Assembly (NCBI RefSeq): GCF_030418315.1
Contig: NZ_JAUHPV010000003.1
Location: 310,001 to 374,000, forward strand
DNA from: Demequina zhanjiangensis
GTDB taxonomy: Bacteria > Actinomycetota > Actinomycetes > Actinomycetales > Demequinaceae
Reading direction: 5' to 3'
DNA: 64,000 nt
A program made the translations under genes and the position numbers. The notes beneath the pieces were generated by a model that saw only the letters and a program-made list of their open reading frames with translations, ran no database searches and was not told where the DNA came from. Below are positions 62,169 through 64,000 of this stretch, in pieces (the first letter of the stretch is position 1; each line of letters opens with the position of its first letter).

Positions 62169-63269
62169 ATGGAGTGGGACGACGACCCGAGGAGGCTCGG
62201 CAGCGCCGAGTTCAGGGGTCTGTCCGCGTCCCACCCGGTGGAGCACATCGACGTGGCTCAGGAGCCGCATCGTCTCGCTGAGGGCGGACTCTGGGTGGTC
62301 GTGGGGAGCTTCGAGGGGCGTGTCGACGCGTGGCGCTTCGCGCGTGCTGAGCATCGCGTGCCTGCCTCGCGTCCTGCGGACCCGAGCCGACGCTGGCGCG
62401 GGCCCGACGCGAGCGCCTGGCGTTCGTCATTGGACCGCGCGGGATACGAGCGCGGAGTCGACTCGATTCGTCGGGACATTCGAGACGGCGATGTCTACCA
62501 GGTGAATCTCTGTCGTGTGCTGTCCGCGCCCTTGCCCAGCCAGTCGCCGGGTCCGGACGCCGTGGCCCTCTCCGAGCGTCTGGCGCGCGGCAATCCCGCG
62601 CGCTACGCGGCCAGGATCGTGATTCCCGAGACCGAGGAGATGCCGGGCGCGTGGGTCGTATCGGCCTCTCCTGAGTCGTACCTGTCCGTCAGCGGTCGGA
62701 CCCTGACGTCCGCGCCCATCAAGGGGACCGCCGCGCCCGGCGTGCCGATGCTCGACAAGGACATCGCCGAGAACGTGATGATCACCGATCTTGTGCGCAA
62801 CGATCTGGCCCACGTCTCCGAGCCCGGCTCGATCTCGGTGCCCGAGCTCCTGGGCGAGCACGCGCATCCCGGGCTGGTCCACCTCCAGTCGACGGTGAGC
62901 GCGAGGCTCGACGACGCGCACGCCTGGACGCCCCGCATGTGGGGCGATCTGCTCGACGGGACCTTCCCACCCGGATCCGTCTCCGGCGCTCCGAAGTCGT
63001 CGGCGCTGCGGATCATCGCGCGTGAGGAGACTGCCCCGAGGGGGCCCTACTGCGGAGCGATCGGGTGGGTCGACGCCGACGCGAGACGCGCCGAGCTGGC
63101 GGTCGGCATCCGCACCTTCTGGTGGGAGCCGTCGGGCGGTGGCGTGCTCCGTTTCGGCACGGGGGCGGGCATCACGTGGGGATCGGATCCTGCCGGCGAA
63201 TGGGAGGAGACGGAGCTGAAGGCGCGTCGCTTGATAGGGCTCGCCTCAACCGACAGAATGTCCCCATGA
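62169..63269 (+). CDS. pabB: Aminodeoxychorismate synthase component I
   Basis: Chorismate-using enzyme of 366 residues that makes 4-amino-4-deoxychorismate for p-aminobenzoate and folate. The chorismate-binding fold shows RRDIRDGDVYQVNLCR, ASPESYLSVSG, APIKGTAAPG, ENVMITDLVRNDLAHV, GSVSGAPKSSALRII, YCGAIGWVD and TGAGITWGSDPAGEWEETELKA. The N-terminal part is short compared with anthranilate synthase. The stop overlaps the next start (ATGA), pairing it with the lyase of the same pathway. Confidence 0.93.
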   Translation: MEWDDDPRRLGSAEFRGLSASHPVEHIDVAQEPHRLAEGGLWVVVGSFEGRVDAWRFARAEHRVPASRPADPSRRWRGPDASAWRSSLDRAGYERGVDSIRRDIRDGDVYQVNLCRVLSAPLPSQSPGPDAVALSERLARGNPARYAARIVIPETEEMPGAWVVSASPESYLSVSGRTLTSAPIKGTAAPGVPMLDKDIAENVMITDLVRNDLAHVSEPGSISVPELLGEHAHPGLVHLQSTVSARLDDAHAWTPRMWGDLLDGTFPPGSVSGAPKSSALRIIAREETAPRGPYCGAIGWVDADARRAELAVGIRTFWWEPSGGGVLRFGTGAGITWGSDPAGEWEETELKARRLIGLASTDRMSP

Positions 63270-64000
63270 TTCCCGTGGCCTGGATCGACGGCGTCCTGCA
63301 GGATCCGGACACCCCTGCTATCTCGCCTCTCGACCACGGTTTCACGGTCGGCGACGGCGTGTTCGAGACGCTTGAGGTGCGCGGTGGAGCGGCCTTCGCC
63401 CTCACCCGACACCTGCGCAGGCTCGAGTACTCGGCCGACAGGATGGCGCTCGGGCCGATCGACGCCTCCCTCGTCCAGCGCGGCGTTGAGGAGGCGCTCG
63501 AGGAGGCAGGGGAGAGCGCCACCCGGATCCGGATCACGCTGTCCTCAGGTCCCGGACCCATGAGCTCCGCCCGCGGGGGTGGGCCCCACCGCATCGCCGT
63601 CATCGTGAGCGACGGACCAGCGCCGGCGCGATGCCGTGCAGTCCGGTCTCCGTGGCGCAGGAACGAGCGCTCCGCCATCGCGGGCGTGAAGTCGACCTCC
63701 TACGCCGAGAACGCCGTGATGGTCGCCTACGCGGCCTCCAAGGGCGCCGACGAGGCGATCATGGCCAACACCCACGGCCACCTGTGCGAGGGCACGGGCA
63801 CGAACGTGTTCATCGAGAAGGACGGCGAGATCATCACGCCGCCGCTCGCCTCGGGCTGCCTTGCGGGCATCACGCGCGGGCTCGCGCTCGAGTGGGGGGC
63901 GCGGTCGGGGATCCCCGTGCGCGTGACGGCTCCCGGCGAGCTCGACATGAGCGTGCTCGACGAGGTCCTCCGTGGAGAGGCCCACGCCGCCGTCACCTCG
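63266..64000 (+). CDS. pabC: Aminotransferase class IV, 4-amino-4-deoxychorismate lyase-like, 3' end beyond window
   Basis: PLP enzyme; 245 codons are present and the frame is open at base 64000. The N-terminus VAWIDGVLQDPDTPAISPLDHGFTVGDGVFETLEV is typical of the class; the PLP lysine is in IAGVKSTSYAENAVM, and DEAIMANTHGHLCEGTGTNVFI holds the conserved glutamate. Coupling to pabB supports the lyase that releases pyruvate to give p-aminobenzoate, but a branched-chain or D-amino-acid aminotransferase of the same fold is possible. Confidence 0.87.
   Translation, partial: MIPVAWIDGVLQDPDTPAISPLDHGFTVGDGVFETLEVRGGAAFALTRHLRRLEYSADRMALGPIDASLVQRGVEEALEEAGESATRIRITLSSGPGPMSSARGGGPHRIAVIVSDGPAPARCRAVRSPWRRNERSAIAGVKSTSYAENAVMVAYAASKGADEAIMANTHGHLCEGTGTNVFIEKDGEIITPPLASGCLAGITRGLALEWGARSGIPVRVTAPGELDMSVLDEVLRGEAHAAVTS

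Overview
This 64 kb window is high-GC chromosomal DNA from an actinobacterium, most likely of the order Micrococcales; Demequinaceae or Cellulomonadaceae is a guess from protein style and gene content. The evidence is frequent GTG starts, GTGA/ATGA start-stop overlaps, several probable leaderless promoters, and a backbone that follows the conserved actinobacterial sigA-to-dxs neighbourhood known from Mycobacterium tuberculosis (about Rv2680 to Rv2703): DUF4192, sigA, suhB-like phosphatase, DUF4193, dut, OB-fold protein, DUF3159, two TrkA/Ktr-type proteins, APC permease, TRAM-type RNA methyltransferase, dxs, RNase D and DUF3000. No phage, insertion sequence, CRISPR array or replication origin was seen.

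Layout. 0-4.5 kb: start of a LysM protein (cut by the window edge) with a repeated GTGAC upstream array, an Rv2175c-like regulator, a polyprenyl diphosphate synthase, DUF4192 and sigA. 4.6-9.4 kb: three minus-strand genes (large LuxR-type ATPase regulator, EamA transporter, TspO-related membrane protein). 9.5-14.7 kb: small proteins, an acetyltransferase, a ParE-type topoisomerase subunit and a ThrE-type exporter. 14.7-19.1 kb: the most unusual locus, here called A-B-C. A is an unrecognised soluble protein, B is a secreted LAXTG-anchored protein, and C is one long protein resembling A fused to B. 19.1-31.7 kb: parC and the conserved core listed above. 31.7-42 kb: aconitase, dxs, RNase D, DUF3000, 6-phosphogluconate dehydrogenase, an ATP-grasp ligase and ZapE. 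42-49.7 kb: treZ/treY, Ohr with a divergent TetR regulator, an iron-dependent alcohol dehydrogenase and DUF1684.

49.7-56.8 kb is a complete beta-glucoside PTS module: EI and HPr on the minus strand; EIIBCA, a BglG/LicT antiterminator, a free-standing EIIB-like domain and a GH1 6-phospho-beta-glucosidase on the plus strand. Both divergent transcripts begin with a BglG/LicT-type RNA antiterminator (RAT) followed by an intrinsic terminator, so one antiterminator probably opens both the sugar permease and the general PTS operon. 56.8-61.2 kb: an oxidoreductase, then a tightly overlapping set (glycosyltransferase, pyruvyl-transferase-like, flippase-like membrane protein) that looks like surface-glycan assembly. 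61.2-64 kb: an acetyltransferase, a tRNA Gly-Cys-Val cluster, pabB and the start of pabC.

The points most worth following are the A-B-C locus with its duplicated upstream element, the paired RAT switches with the orphan EIIB, the 24-bp palindrome between ohr and tetR, and the 9-bp-phased GTGAC array before the LysM gene. Almost all sequence is coding; the only gap over 300 bases is 51712-52167, which is filled by the divergent PTS promoters and their RNA switches.
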